Shown: piece by piece, positions 44,396-55,572 of the stretch
Layout of the letters: each line of letters begins with the position of its first letter
How positions within the stretch are numbered: position 1 is the first letter of the stretch
Source: Spodoptera frugiperda
Lineage: Eukaryota; Arthropoda; Insecta; Lepidoptera; Noctuidae
Assembly: GCF_023101765.2 (NCBI RefSeq)
Contig: NC_064213.1
Span: forward strand, 2,852,001 to 2,916,000
DNA length: 64,000 nucleotides
Direction: 5' to 3'
Program-made: the position numbers and the translations under genes
Notes under the pieces: generated by a model
What the model was told of the DNA's origin: nothing
What the model saw: the letters and a program-made list of their open reading frames with translations, nothing else
The model's database searches: none

Positions 44396-44689
44396 ATTAT
44401 TTAAAAGGCAAAATTAATAAGAGTTGAATACCTAAAAAGTCACTTACGACCTCCTACTTTCTTTAGTAGCATTCTATAGTCCAATTATCATTACTTCTAG
44501 TTAGCTAGCGGTGGGTACTTGCCAAAACCCTCACTAGGCCACTAAATCAACACTGCAGTACTGCATTAGTATGCAAGCGATGTACAGCCACCAGTGTTGT
44601 TCTTAGTCAACGCTGCAATTTTCGACCAATTCCGTGACACGCATAATTAGGTGCATCTAATGATACAGATAGTAGGACGGTAATTTTAA

Positions 44690-45055
44690 GTGTGGGAGAG
44701 CTATGCTTCGGCACGAATGAGCCAGCTTAACCGGGGTGACACCACGACCTCACAGAAAAAGAGATACCACGGCCTCACAGAAAACCGACGTGAAACAACG
44801 CTTGCGTTGTGTTTCGTTGTGTGAGTGAGGTTATCTGAGGCCCAATTACCCCCTTCCCAATCCCCAATTCCCCAACAACCCTTAAATTCCTAACCACGCG
44901 TATGTAACGCCACTGGTGTTTCGAGTGTCTATGTGCGGTGGCGATTGCTAACAATCATGTGATCCGTCTGCTCGTTTACCGGCTTATACCATAAAAAAGG
45001 TAAACGAGCAAACGGATCAGCTTAAGGTAAGCAATCATCGTTGTCCATGAACACT
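44690..45055 (+). mobile_element. SINE D, full length, meeting an inverted second tail
   Basis: GTGTGGGAGAGCTATGCTTC head to ACCGGCTTATACCATAAAAA at 44995, then at once GTAAACGAGCAAACGGATCA in reverse (44997-45055). A GATACCACGGCCTCACAGA block is locally duplicated at 44730-44780. Confidence 0.75.
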
Positions 45056-45111
45056 CAGTTAAAAACCGGTTGAAGATTTGCTTGTCTTTCTTTCAAGCCA
45101 CCACGAAGAAA

Positions 45112-45202
45112 TTATATGGTTTCATCATCATCATCATCATCAGCCGAGAGACGTCCACTGCTGAACAAAGGCCTCCCCCTTGGTCCCTTGGTTATATGGT
45201 TT
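45112..45202 (-). mobile_element. 69-bp RTE LINE 3' end with 11-bp target duplication
   Basis: TTATATGGTTT lies at 45112-45122 and 45192-45202. Between, antisense: (ATG)n tail, then GGCTGATGA, and CAGCAGTGGACGTCTCTCGG and GGCCTTTGTT, matching the end of RTE coding sequence (VQQWTSL). Confidence 0.8.
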
Positions 45203-45914
45203 AATATTATTATTTTTAGTGACACTATCGAATATTTCATTTGATTATGACCAAAACCGCGGTCAACTGCCAGTCTATAGTGTAATTTATATTCCTAATG
45301 TCACTAATGACCAACAATAAATAATTTATTACCTAAATATGACTAAACTCTAATAATATCGATGATATAGGTACCTATTATCGTGAAATGCTATTACTCC
45401 ACAATTACCTACGTTTTGAACGTCCTATATTTAAAATAATTATATCAATTATTGTTTGTTTTAAATGGTGTTCAATGTCCTATAATAACATAAATATGTA
45501 CATTACGTGTTGTAATGAATTCATGATCTTTATTGACTTTGAATAATGATTTGTCTAAACACGATAACATAAATATTCTATGTACTTATAATATCTTACA
45601 ACTCCTAATTTTTATCTCTCAAATAGCTTATCTCGTCGATGGTTCAAAATTCGGAGTTAAGGGACATTTGTATTACGAAGAAATAGTTTTATTTAGATAG
45701 CCCTGTTGGTTTGTTTAGGGCAAAACTAGTAACTGGAATTTTACGCCCTTTCTGGTGGTAAATCGATCTGGTACTTATTTGGTATACATTTTGATGGTCA
45801 TTTAATATAATCTGATGTAGGGATTACAATTATGTGTAGGTACTACTATCTATTACTATGTATCCTAGTTAACTTATTTAGTCCTGATTAAACTAAAATG
45901 TAATCTAGTTTCAA
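45203..45914. other. AT-rich, nothing recognised
   Basis: No frame, TIR or SINE word. Confidence 0.4.
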
Positions 45915-46130
45915 CATCTTCACATCATTATCATCATCAGGCCATTTTTGTTTAATGTTGGACACAGACCCCTCCAGTAACACGCCATTTGCTGCTCGAT
46001 TAAAAGTCAAAGTCAAAGCATTTATATCAATTAATCCTTAATTAGGCACTTTTGAAACGTCAAATTGAATTTTTCGTCAGCAAGAGTTGATTACATAATC
46101 GAATTACTGCTTTCCATTTGCGGATATCAT
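45915..46130. repeat. RTE-like tail (antisense) followed by a CAAAGTC repeat
   Basis: CATCATTATCATCATCAGGC and TGTTGGACACAGACCCCTCC (45915-46000) resemble an RTE-type end; then GTCAAAGTCAAAGCATTTAT and GGCACTTTTGAAACGTC (46003-46130). Confidence 0.45.
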
Positions 46131-46177
46131 CACTCCACTTAGCTAGAGAGACTCACATACCCAAATAACAACTTTTT

Positions 46178-46465
46178 AGAATAGGGATGATGACGAATGA
46201 AAATTAAAAATATATATAGTCCGTCAGTCAGGTAATGACTGACGGACACCTATTTTTTATTTTGTTCTATAAGATAACAATACTTAGATAAAACGAATCA
46301 AAGTTTAGGAGTGGGAGCAAATCCGTAATTCCTACGTATAAAATGTATCTAAAACTGATATTGCACTCAAGTCGACATGTTTCCGTAAGAAAATTTAAAA
46401 TACGCGTCTAATATTTATCTACAAGACGGATATTAAAATAAAAATTAGGCATCTACCCAATTATC
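46178..46465. mobile_element. MITE R copy 2
   Basis: GAATAGGGATGATGACGAAT start; AAACGAATCAAAGTTTAGGA and ATCTACAAGACGGATATTAA shared with 14683. An inserted foldback GTCCGTCAGTCAG / CTGACTGACGGAC is at 46219-46248. 46466-46875 has nothing else. Confidence 0.55.
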
Positions 46466-46875
46466 ATCGCGTATAATTTAACAGTATAATTTAGCTATAA
46501 AAATATGTAGTAAATTTACTAGTCACTATACAATAAATAAACGTCATTATACTTAATTAACTTTTAACAATTAAAAGTTTTCCTGGTAAATATAATTCCC
46601 AACGGATTTGCATGACGAACGATTCTAATTAACCGGCATTTTGTTTTGAAAATAACTGAAAACTATAGCGTGGAAATAAATGGTTTTTCTTTCGTAATTA
46701 TGATTATAGATGATTAAATAATTAAATGCAATATTTTTATTATGGCATTATTGTGAATTATTGAAGGGAAAATACATAAATACACTGTTTAGTTTTATGA
46801 GTGCAAAGATTCACATACAGGTACATAATATGTATTTAGGGCGCGTCACGTTCCACGCGCACCTTAAAGGGTTGA

Positions 46876-46965
46876 CAGGGACGCCGTCTTAAAGCAGGAG
46901 TAGGAACAGAGAGTAGTGAGAGTAGAGAGTAGAGTCTGACGCTCTTACTGACTTAATACCTTGCT
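46876..46965 (+). mobile_element. SINE B remnant, rearranged
   Basis: TTAAAGCAGGAGTAGGAACAG, GAGAGTAGAGTCTGACGCTC and TCTTACTGACTTAATACC mix sense and antisense words. 46966-47447 is featureless. Confidence 0.45.
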
Positions 46966-47447
46966 AATTAATGCACCCTACCCTAGACCTTATACTGTAC
47001 TGTATACAATCATAACTGTACAATTTTCTTATAATTATGTCACTGATAAACAGTTTTCACGGAAAACCTTAAAGTAAAAGTTGCTTACTTTACTAAAATA
47101 ATGTTACGTTCGTGTTTAAAAATATGTAAAATTGGTTTATAGTTTAGCAAAATTTGAAACGGAAGCACGTACTTAAAGATAATTCTTTTTTAAAACGGTT
47201 GCATGTGTTATCATGTTTGTAACCCCACGTAAGCCAGTCCTTTCGCTTTACATGCAAGACAGCAGATTATGGAAAACTTGAAAACTTTGAAAGTAATTAC
47301 AAATCTTGCATGTTATGAAACTATCGCTGTAATTTGCACCAATTAAAGAAATTATATTCTAGTGACTGGTTGAGTGTTTGCAAGGTTGACTGTGGAACAA
47401 GTGGTCTCAAGATTTTATACTTAGATTTTATTTTATACCATAGCGGG

Positions 47448-47770
47448 TGTCAAAGTCAAAGTCAAGTCATTGAATCCAATTAAACCATAAATAGGTACTT
47501 TTGAAATGTCAATAAATAATAGTCTGTCCGTCTATCCATCAGTGAAGCTAGGTGTTCTGAGGGCTACTGCGTTTTTGGTTACCACGTGGCGCTAGTATTA
47601 GCCTCTCGTTCTTCGTTCAATAGAGAATTAGCTAGTGTCACACCATTGGACGTTCAATATTTGATAGCTACAGTGATTGGACAAAGACTCTTGCTATATT
47701 TGCGCCATCTAGTGACTAAAAAAACTGTTTCGCATTGGGAATCATACGCTAGTACTCTCACTTTATAACA
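47448..47770 (+). repeat. CAAAGTC repeat and adjacent unclassified repeat
   Basis: GTCAAAGTCAAAGTCAAGTC to GTCTGTCCGTCTATCC (47448-47545), then GAAGCTAGGTGTTCTGAGGG and GCGCCATCTAGTGAC (47546-47720), a word often seen in moth repeats. The 60-codon frame at 47586 is not gene-like. 47771-48230 is AT-rich. Confidence 0.4.
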
Positions 47771-48230
47771 TGGTACTTGTAACATTACGTAATGAAGAAA
47801 ATTGTGAAAACGTTTAACATAAAATATAATATTTGTGCATTCCTGTCTATTTCCTCAGGGAATTTAAATACGCCATCTTATGTTTATTATACATATATGT
47901 TAGTTTGGTTTCGAAGTAATAATTTGAAGTTTAAAAGCATATTTAGTACGACAGTTCTGTGAATATTAAATTACTTGTATACGTGGGTAGGTAAGTTAAG
48001 TACCTAGTAGTAGTTAAGAGAGCTAAGTTTGGTGAAGTCACAATAAGTTTTAATATGTGGTCCTGGAAATTAATATGGTTATTTTAATTAAACAAATATA
48101 CAAAGCAAATTAATTAAAATAGCTTTGTGTATGAAGGTATTGCTATTAGGTATGATCCTAATAATCTTCAATATTGCGACCATATCACAAAAGTAATAGT
48201 AATAATAGTTCCTAACCCAACAAGAATATC

Positions 48231-48381
48231 TGGAGCTGCGGACTACCTAGCGGGCTTACCGGGGCTCCGGCTCGGAAAGCAGGAGTAGGAACGAGGTGGT
48301 TTGTAGTCAGTAAGAGTCTGACACTCTCTCTCGCCTCGCCTAAGGCGAAAGAAGTCATTGGATGATTTGCCCTCACTTAAA
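48231..48381 (+). mobile_element. SINE B, well preserved
   Basis: GAGCTGCGGACTACCTAGCG, GGGGCTCCGGCTCGGAAAGC, CACTCTCTCTCGCCTCGCC and GAAGTCATTGGATGATTTGC. 48382-49142 has no gene; a 61-codon frame at 48941 lies in AT-rich DNA. Confidence 0.8.
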
Positions 48382-49142
48382 AAACTTAGCAAGAATAATA
48401 TAAAATTGGTCCTTGACCAAGAAAAGGTAGAGAACTCCTGCCTTGTTGGTTCTTAAGATACCCACGGAAGGAGAAGAAAAGAGAGGAAAAATTGTAATTT
48501 ATGACGTGGTATTACATATCTATGAAACCAATAGTTGACCTATCAAGGTCACTATTAAGTACTTACATAACTTATGTTAATTAACAAAAATACATTCGGC
48601 CCGATATTACAGAACTAATACATTAACGGTTCGTGAGCCACATATACATTGATACTTTATTGAAAAGCACTTTTTGTTTTATTTTTTAATGAAACTCTCT
48701 TTACTGAATAATTATTCTAAATATCTTAGATCTTATTAATTTTATTCATAGGTTAAAATTTAAAAAAGCGTTATATTTGCTTAGCTTGAAGATAGAAAAT
48801 CAATCTGCTTCAATGTTCAATCCCTATACCAATCAGGCAATCTGTTGATAAAGAATTACATAATATAAAATAAGATTTGAGAGAGAGAGATTAACTTTTT
48901 CACAAAAAATGGAGCTTAAATAAAATACAAAAGGTTCAAATTGGGAAGTAGTCATGGTAACTCGAAAAAATATGTTCCTAACACGTTAATAAGTTACAAT
49001 ATCGTTATAAGCTGTTCAAGTAGGATTACTCGACAAAAGAATGTTATTTATCAATTTAACGAAACTGAGGACTTACTACAATTCAGCGAAACGTTAAAAA
49101 ATATTTTAAAAAAGAAAAATATATAAAAATAAAAAAACTCAC

Positions 49143-49262
49143 CTTTAGGCGTCGAAGTACTCGACCGCATCGCTGTCACTGGGGAACGTTCCCAGAAGAC
49201 TGGCAGCATTGCCACGTTAAATGGCAATGCTTATCTTCTGACCGAAGAAATAGCCAGCCTTC
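49143..49262 (-). pseudogene. LINE ORF C-terminal remnant (RGNAASLLGT type)
   Basis: On the minus strand one frame reads FGQKISIAI, a stop, then RGNAASLLGTFPSDSDAV and EYFDA before TAA (49145-49147). The QRxSxAxQRGNAxxxxGT pattern is a common end of moth non-LTR retrotransposon ORF2 (clade not assigned). An in-frame stop shows decay. A TTTTTTATTTTTATA run follows as its tail. Confidence 0.55.
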
Positions 49263-49470
49263 TAGTCATTAATTTTATTCATAATTTTAATATCTGATTC
49301 AACTCTCTAATACTTTCGGAACTTCTGTGGAAAAAGGACGCAACCGTAGATAATTTTCGTAAACGATTGTCAAATTGTGATAAATTAAGTGTAAGATTAT
49401 TTGTACTGTTAAGCAGAGATTATTTATTCACCGTCAAAATTTCTTTTCGGAGAATTATATTAGGCCTCCA

Positions 49471-49628
49471 GTACCCTTAGTACGAGTTTGTTTTACGTTT
49501 AAAGTAATCGAAACGAGATTGCGTTCGGTGCTCTGATTGGCTGAATCGAATAAACCAACCAATCAGAGCGCCGAACGCGCTCTCGATTCGTTTTTGTTCA
49601 ACGTAAAGCAAACTCGTACTAAGGGTAC
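49471..49628. mobile_element. MITE P, complete, GTAC-bounded
   Basis: GTACCCTTAGTACGAGTTTG and the inverse bound 158 bp; interior GCTCTGATTGGCTG...CAACCAATCAGAGC is inverted. 49629-49854 is unique-looking. Confidence 0.8.
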
Positions 49629-49854
49629 AGAACGTAAGGAAGTCTATTCGAAGGAAGTTCTTCTCGTTAAAAATGTTACAAAGTATACTTATTATGTTGA
49701 GACACGCTTTGATAAATGTGACTGATAAAACCCTATTGAAATGGGGATTTTGTTTCCGAAGCCTTCTTCACAATATTTCTGATGAAAGTTGACATATTTT
49801 GTAGGAAAAGTTCATAGAAAATGATGAGTTTTTGGTTAAATAGGCAATTGGTAA

Positions 49855-50070
49855 TCGTGGTGGCTCGGAGGTTTTAAACGCCTGCTTCTCATGCATGAGA
49901 ATGCGGACACGACTTATTCTGAGTTATATCTACTTTCTAAGATTATTTAGATTCCACTGACAAACGGTGAAGGGAAACATGCTGAGGAAACCTGGGCTTA
50001 TTTGAGCTATATGGCTCTCTTTCAGGAGGCTAATAGCTTATAGCGGTTGTAGGCTGTATGAACCTATGTG
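49855..50070 (+). mobile_element. SINE E copy
   Basis: CGTGGTGGCTCGGAGGTTTT, CTCATGCATGAGAATGCGG, GACAAACGGTGAAGGGAAAC and GAAACCTGGGCTTAT; 3' half decayed. 50071-50525 has nothing recognised. Confidence 0.65.
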
Positions 50071-50525
50071 TAGAGCAAATAGTTGAACTGTACAGTTTTA
50101 ACTGAATCAAATCAAGAATGGATAAAACTGTACACTTAAAACTGCAGAGTTAAATTGTTTAGTAAATTATACAGCTCTTAAACTAAACAACATAATAGCA
50201 AACACTCACCCATTCAACCACCAACAAATTCATTCACATGACACTACCTACCAAAACACAATTCATGCATTGTCAAACCGCACCTTACTGAATATTCTAC
50301 TATTGGGAACCATCATAAACACATACGTATGGTTTCTAATTAACATTAAAACATGCCAATCAAACGTTTCGAACGCGACTCGTCCAAGGCTATCGGATTC
50401 CTAGGGTGAGGTGACCGATGTTCAATCAATACCTAGCCAGCCATCATTTTTGTGAATAAAGACGTTTATAATTGAAATTATTACATTAGTAATTTAGACT
50501 AATGTATCGTTTATGGGTGTATTTT

Positions 50526-50678
50526 GCTGCGGACTGCCTAGCGGGTTACCGGAGCTCCGGTTTGAAAAGCAGGAGTAGGAACGAGGTGGTTTTTAGTCAG
50601 TAAGAGTCTGACAATCCCTCTCACCTCGCCCAAGGCGAGAGAAGTCATTAGACGATTTTCCACCCTCAAAAAACGGGT
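50526..50678 (+). mobile_element. SINE B copy
   Basis: GCTGCGGACTGCCTAGCGGG, GGTTTTTAGTCAGTAAGAG and CGATTTTCCACCCTCAAAAA. Confidence 0.8.
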
Positions 50679-50778
50679 GTATTTTTATTGTTACCGTTGT
50701 TTGAACGAACTATGTAAGCTTTGGATATTTTGAGTGGTTGTGTCCGTAAAGCCCACTTTTTGCGTTGTGGCTTTCGCC

Positions 50779-50921
50779 AGAGCTGCGGCTGACCTACCGG
50801 GTTACTGGGACTCCGGCTCAAATCAGGAGTAGAGAAACGCGGTGGTTTTTAGTTAAAGTAAAAATCTGGCCCTAGGCGGGAGAAGTCATTGAATGATTTT
50901 CCACCCCTCAAAAAAAGCCCA
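50779..50921 (+). mobile_element. SINE B copy, more diverged
   Basis: AGCTGCGGCTGACCTACCGGG, CGGCTCAAATCAGGAGTAG, AGAAGTCATTGAATGATTTTC and ACCCCTCAAAAAAAGC. Same direction as the copy 100 bases upstream. Confidence 0.75.
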
Positions 50922-51283
50922 CGTTTTATCATTAATGTTATGCAGCTCTTACACCAGAGGCAATTAATCATTAATCAAAGGTAGCAAACTTTTTGTATCG
51001 CTTAAAATTTAACTTTATTGTAACTCTCCCACAGTTTTCTTCTACAGACGTTTTATTTTTTTTCCAGATACAATCATGACTCTAGTTTCACACCACTTAA
51101 TCAAAAACACACCAATAAAATTACCTTCCGTGTCCCGAAATCCAACCACCAAATGATTAAAGAAATGTAATCACCCCAGTGCGATTGAATCTCGTGTAGG
51201 CACCATGTAATAGTTTTATCTGACCTTGAACAAGGACGGTGAACTTGGTTCTACTAAAAGGTTCTGTGTTTTTACATGATTGC
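50922..51283. other. Contains a strong acceptor-like site at 51052-51067
   Basis: TTTATTTTTTTTCCAG precedes 29 open codons in the phase that would follow exon 1 (begins DTIMT), then TGA at 51153-51155. No donor. A terminal-exon reading is possible but weak. Confidence 0.2.
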
Positions 51284-51330
51284 CTCGTTGGTCGTGTGGT
51301 CACTGCCGTGTTACTGGGACAATGGAATTG
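51284..51330 (+). mobile_element. SINE A head scrap
   Basis: GCCTCGTTGGTCGTGTGGTC and ACTGCCGTGTTACTGGG only. 51331-51624 holds a GAGAGAGAGAGA run and nothing else. Confidence 0.4.
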
Positions 51331-51697
51331 GGTATATTGGGTTACTATGGAATTGGGTAATGAGAATTAAAAACTCATTTTTAGATTGTATGATAACTGT
51401 GACTGTAAAGGAGCGGGGTGTGTCATATTTTTCCCCTGAAAAGTGAGAGAGAGAGAGATCTAAGAGTGAAAGGGACGGAAAAATCTCAAAGTTTGTTGAG
51501 GTAAGCACTTAAATTGTGAGGCAAATTCTTTCGGGTACAGTCGAAAATTCGGACATTCTGTATTTTGTAATATTTTAGGAACCCCTCGAATATCGAATTA
51601 CCGAGTGTCGACTATATTAAATTAAAAATTACGCTAAATAGGCACTTTTGATAGTCTGTAAACAATTAAAATAAAACTATTAGGTACCCAAAAGTAT

Positions 51698-51866
51698 CCG
51701 AAGCTGCGGACTACCTAGCGCGCTTACCTACCTATCGGGACTCCGGCTCGAAAAGCAGGAGTAGGAACAGAATGGTTTTTGGTCAGTAAGAGTCTGACAC
51801 TCCCTCTTACCTCGCCCAAAACGGGAGAATAAGAACATTAGATGATTTTCCCCCTTCCTAAAAAGG
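51698..51866 (+). mobile_element. SINE B copy (preceded by a CAAAGTC-family scrap)
   Basis: GAAGCTGCGGACTACCTAGC, GGACTCCGGCTCGAAAAGC, GACACTCCCTCTTACCTCGC, GATGATTTTCCCCCTTCC. AATAGGCACTTTTGATAGTC at 51637-51656 is the other scrap. 51867-52239 has no feature. Confidence 0.75.
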
Positions 51867-52239
51867 TCCATAAAGTGCCACTGAGAAGGCATCTGCGTTG
51901 TGAATTTGACTTTTATAGGAAAAATCTCAAAAAGCTACCGATATCTTTTCCCTTTTTTCGGTAGAAAAAGAACACATACATATTGTATTATTTCGCCTTC
52001 TGCTTAACAAGATCAGCTGCCACAAGGCGAAAATCCGTATAATTTATATGTTTCTCCTACGTGTCGACACTAGGGCTTTTTCGACATATAAATGATAGTA
52101 CTTGATTTATATGTTGCCACAATTTATTGCGTGTATTATTCGTCGAATAGTTGAGCGAAAGAACTGACTAGTGGACAAGGAGTTTGATTTTCGGATCAAA
52201 GAAATTGTTTTTTTTTGGATTACGATTGTAAAATCGTTT

Positions 52240-52389
52240 GCGTTTACTACATACAACTTCACATACATATGGCACCCAGACCTGAATCACTAATTTATGG
52301 ATCATACAAAGAGTTGCTCCATGCGGGAATCGAACCCGCTATACGTTGCTCGGCAGCCAGTTGCCCTTACCACTCCAACCGTGCAGTGA
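52240..52389 (-). mobile_element. SINE C copy
   Basis: Antisense: TTCACATACATATGGCACCC, AAAGAGTTGCTCCATGCGG, GGGAATCGAACCCGC (box B), AACCGTGCAGTG. The 78-codon plus frame here is repeat translation. Confidence 0.7.
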
Positions 52390-52560
52390 TACTTTATATT
52401 ACATTGTTAACTAAAAATAACGGTTTACTCCCGAGAGACAAGCTCTACTAGTTTCGAGTCATAGAGGGACTCTTCATCATGAGCAGCGTGCGCAGACGCG
52501 GCGACGTCGCGCATGATACTAGAATAGGCTCATTTTAGTATGTCTCACGATAGTTATTAA
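52390..52560. mobile_element. MITE M copy, right arm shortened
   Basis: GTTAACTAAAAATAACGG, CTCTACTAGTTTCGAGTCA, GAGCAGCGTGCGCAGACGCG, TTTTAGTATGTCTCACGATA. It abuts the SINE C head. 52561-52809 is featureless. Confidence 0.65.
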
Positions 52561-52809
52561 AAAAATATTACATTGTATTACATAACATTACTATGTCAAT
52601 ACTTTTGATTTATATTGTACCACAATTTATATCATAACTATATTGGTAACCTGTAACGATAAATATCATTATCACTAAGCCACATAGTCTGGTCAGAAGA
52701 TAAATCTTTTCTACCTTCATCTCGCCTTTCTGGTCTGATAGGCAGAAACGTGCCTGCTAGACGTTAAATCCTGTAGGGCTACTCCGGTTCTAGAATGCGA
52801 AGTTTCGTT

Positions 52810-52978
52810 TAATCTTCGGCCGTAGGTTTTATTGATTTACTAATAAAATTACTTAAAATAACGTTTTATCTTCGGCCGTAGGTTTTGTTGATTTACTAAT
52901 AAAATTGCTTAAAATAACGTTTAATCTTCGGTCATAGGTTTTATTGATTTACTAATAGAATTACTTGAAATAACGTTT
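52810..52978. repeat. 56-bp tandem repeat, three copies
   Basis: TCTTCGGCCGTAGGTTTTAT recurs with CTTCGG starting at 52814, 52870 and 52926; each unit ends TTAAAATAACGTTT or close. Copies differ at a few positions. 52979-53416 is AT-rich, nothing seen. Confidence 0.8.
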
Positions 52979-53416
52979 TATTTTTAATTTCATATCAAAA
53001 CCTATTTATTTATCTTCATTTCATTCGTTCATTTTTGTTCACAAAAGTTCGCAATAAATAGAATTGTAGTACGAAATCTGCGAAGTTTCGGACGAAACTT
53101 CGTTTTTCGTTGAATTAGAGTAGGCCTCCTGTATTCGATTTTTAGACACGATTATAGGTAATAGAGATATCATGTTAGTGATATTACGATAATATTACTT
53201 TAATGTCTACTAAAAGCAATTCTAGATTCGATTTTCGGGTCATTTAGTAAATCTATCTAAATGGATTATATTGATTGCCTTATTTTTCTACTGGTCTGCT
53301 GAGCATAAAATTTAAAATTTGATTTTTGGATCCAAGTTATTCAATTTATACATTTTCAACGATCATTAGAAGACAGAATCGTTTAGCAAAATTACATCTC
53401 ATGCTTAATTTTTTTA

Positions 53417-53602
53417 TTATATAAAGCTAAAGAGTTTGTTTCTTTGTTTGAACGCACTAATCTCCGGAACTACTGGTCCGATTTGAAAAAATATTTTTGT
53501 GTTAGATAGTCCATTTATCGAAGAAGGTTATAGGCTATAAAACATCACGCTACAATCAATAGGAGCTGAGCAGAGCGGGTGAAACCGCGCGAAATTGGCT
53601 GG
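53417..53602 (+). mobile_element. Non-autonomous Helitron copy
   Basis: ATAAAGCTAAAGAGTTTG, ACTAATCTCCGGAACTACTG, CACGCTACAATCAATAGGAG, hairpin GCGG/CCGC, ending GGCTGG before T. Related to 39761-40118. 53603-54044 has nothing else. Confidence 0.55.
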
Positions 53603-54044
53603 TTAATCATAAAATCAAATAACTGTCATTCCTTTTAAGATCTAACAGGCGTGATGATATTTGAAGTTCAGAGCAATTCCTCTTGCCCTCTCTCGAAGGG
53701 AAATAACCTCATTTGTTTTTTTACTGAAACTAGATTTTATCATGAATAGATTTCGTTCAACCCTCAATTTGTTCATATACATTGATTGCCGATACTTTAG
53801 TTACAAAATGGAACAGTGATTACCCTCGTATTATGTACATTGTACATGTATATAAAATGGATAATGTTTGTAGGACATTGTAAAACTCATTTGATATAGT
53901 GCTTGATAAGTCGTAATATTTGTAAAGTTTGTTGTAAAAATCAATGGATCTGTTACTATGTACATTTGGGCTGAAGAGTTCAATAGACTCGACCTGAATT
54001 GAAATACCTAAGCTACAATTTAACTTTTTTTTTATTTAAACGAT

Positions 54045-54215
54045 CCCTAGGCTTTTCTCCTGTGTCGTGGGTGCATTTACATACATACAAGTTCACATAC
54101 ACATCACATCCAGAGGCGAAATAACAATTTGTGGAACACACAAAGAGTTGCTCTGTGCGGGGATCGAAGACGCTACATTATGCACGGTAGTCGGTTGCAC
54201 AGCGGTTATTTAGTT
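54045..54215 (-). mobile_element. SINE C copy
   Basis: Antisense: CTAGGCTTTTCTCCTGTGTC, CACATCACATCCAGAGGC, AAAGAGTTGCTCTGTGCGG, GGATCGAAGACGCTACA. Confidence 0.7.
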
Positions 54216-54269
54216 CAATTATACCAAAATTTTGCATCTATTTTCTCATTTTGTATAAATATTGAAAGG

Positions 54270-54385
54270 ATTTTTTTTTCGTGATCGGTTAATCCGTGAT
54301 CATAGCGCTTGCAACAGTGCCGAAATATCGGAAACTCACAAAAGTGAATAAACATGGTAAATATCCCGTCATAAGTTCTAATAAT
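54270..54385. mobile_element. Foldback X relative (half element)
   Basis: CGGTTAATCCGTGATCA, TTGCAACAGTGCCGAAATAT, ATAAACATGGTAAATATCCC and GTCATAAGTTCTAATAATAG match the loop and right arm of 40362-40501. 54386-54834 is featureless. Confidence 0.65.
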
Positions 54386-54834
54386 AGTATGGAAAAGAAT
54401 TTGATCTAAAATTAAAATTTATATTATACAAAACACAGATCACATAAAACACTTCTTAAAATGTGAACGAGTGAAACTGTAAGCACACGGCTTAAACGGT
54501 AATTGTTAAATCTTTTCATTGAAAAATAAACGATACTGCTTCGTGTTAAGGTTTAAAAAGCTTTACCTCTTTTATCTGGCTTCCTGATCCGTCTTCTTTT
54601 GTAAAGCTTACTGCATTATGAAGATAAATGTATGTTTCATGTAACGTTACGTCATGCCTTTATTCCCTTAACGTGTGGAAAAAGCCAAAGGTGTTCCCTA
54701 TACACATGGTGCATGTAAAAATAACACCTACTTTTAGAGAGACCTTCAATAGAAAAATCTTGTCTAAAGGTACACTTCCACAGGCCTCATTTTAGTTTGT
54801 CTTGTGTAGAAACCCATATAACTGCATCCACTTT

Positions 54835-55156
54835 TAAACTTTTTTTAATAAGCTAAAACATTCTGGACCATATTGATGAAAATTATTATTCAAATGTGAC
54901 AATATCTAACGTCATTAATATTTGACACTGCGATGATAGCGCCGTCTGTCGGATCCCATGTAAAACATTCCAAAATCAACAACTACTAATAAATTAAAAA
55001 TTAATTAAAAAAACATTGTCCAGCGAACAAAATTGTGAATCTAAACCATTCTCAGATCCCCTTGAACACACACAAAAAAATTCATCAAAATCGGTCCAGT
55101 CGTTTAAGAGAAGTTCAGTGACATACACACTTACAGAAGAATTATATATATAAAGA
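54835..55156 (-). mobile_element. Helitron (H1 family), 3' end missing
   Basis: Minus strand starts TCTTTATATATATAATTC after A at 55156 and matches 28885-29260 but stops before the GGGTCCGCTAG end. Confidence 0.75.
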
Positions 55157-55311
55157 TTATGCTTCTGTGTTTCAGTTTCATTTAAATCATATAAGTGATC
55201 ATACTGAATATCATACGACAAGCAAGATTTAATGACAACTTTATTACTGAGTAGGAACGGTGCAGTTAAAGTGTGATATGTTCTTTATTCAACCCAAAAG
55301 TTTATGCTTAG

Positions 55312-55572
55312 CCATCAGCGAGGCGTCACCGCTTCATGGTAGATATCCCACCCACTTGCACGAAGCGCTTCGCTTCAAGCTTCCTTGTGCGAACTGCTAG
55401 GGTGTGGAACTCCTTGCCGGAGTCTGTGTTTCCTGATGGGTATAACCTGGGTGTCTTCAAGGCCCGAGTGAATAGGTTGCTTATGGGCAGACGTGCTCCA
55501 CCGTAGGCCGCATCATCACTTACCATCAGGTGAGATAGCGGCCAAACGTCGAATCATTAAATGTAAAAAAAA
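55312..55572 (+). pseudogene. 5'-truncated CR1/Jockey-like LINE, C-terminal end and tail
   Basis: The frame reads HRFMVDIPPTC, FLVRTARVWNSLPESV and FKARVNRLL before TAG at 55504. RT.R.WNSLP...FK.R is the signature at the end of ORF2 in CR1/Jockey-type retrotransposons; the RT domain itself is lost. A 3' UTR (ACTTACCATCAGGTGAGATAG) and an A-run end it at 55572. The C-terminus is undamaged, so truncation on insertion is likely. Confidence 0.75.

Noticed and set aside
47844..47970. Acceptor-like CTATTTCCTCAG and a 33-codon open stretch
   Set aside because: No donor follows and the frame is AT-rich with no protein character.
49120..49190. Minus-strand exon with donor CCTAAAG-GTGAGT
   Set aside because: The coding text is the end of a LINE ORF and its stop codon precedes the donor-like word, which is part of the LINE tail.
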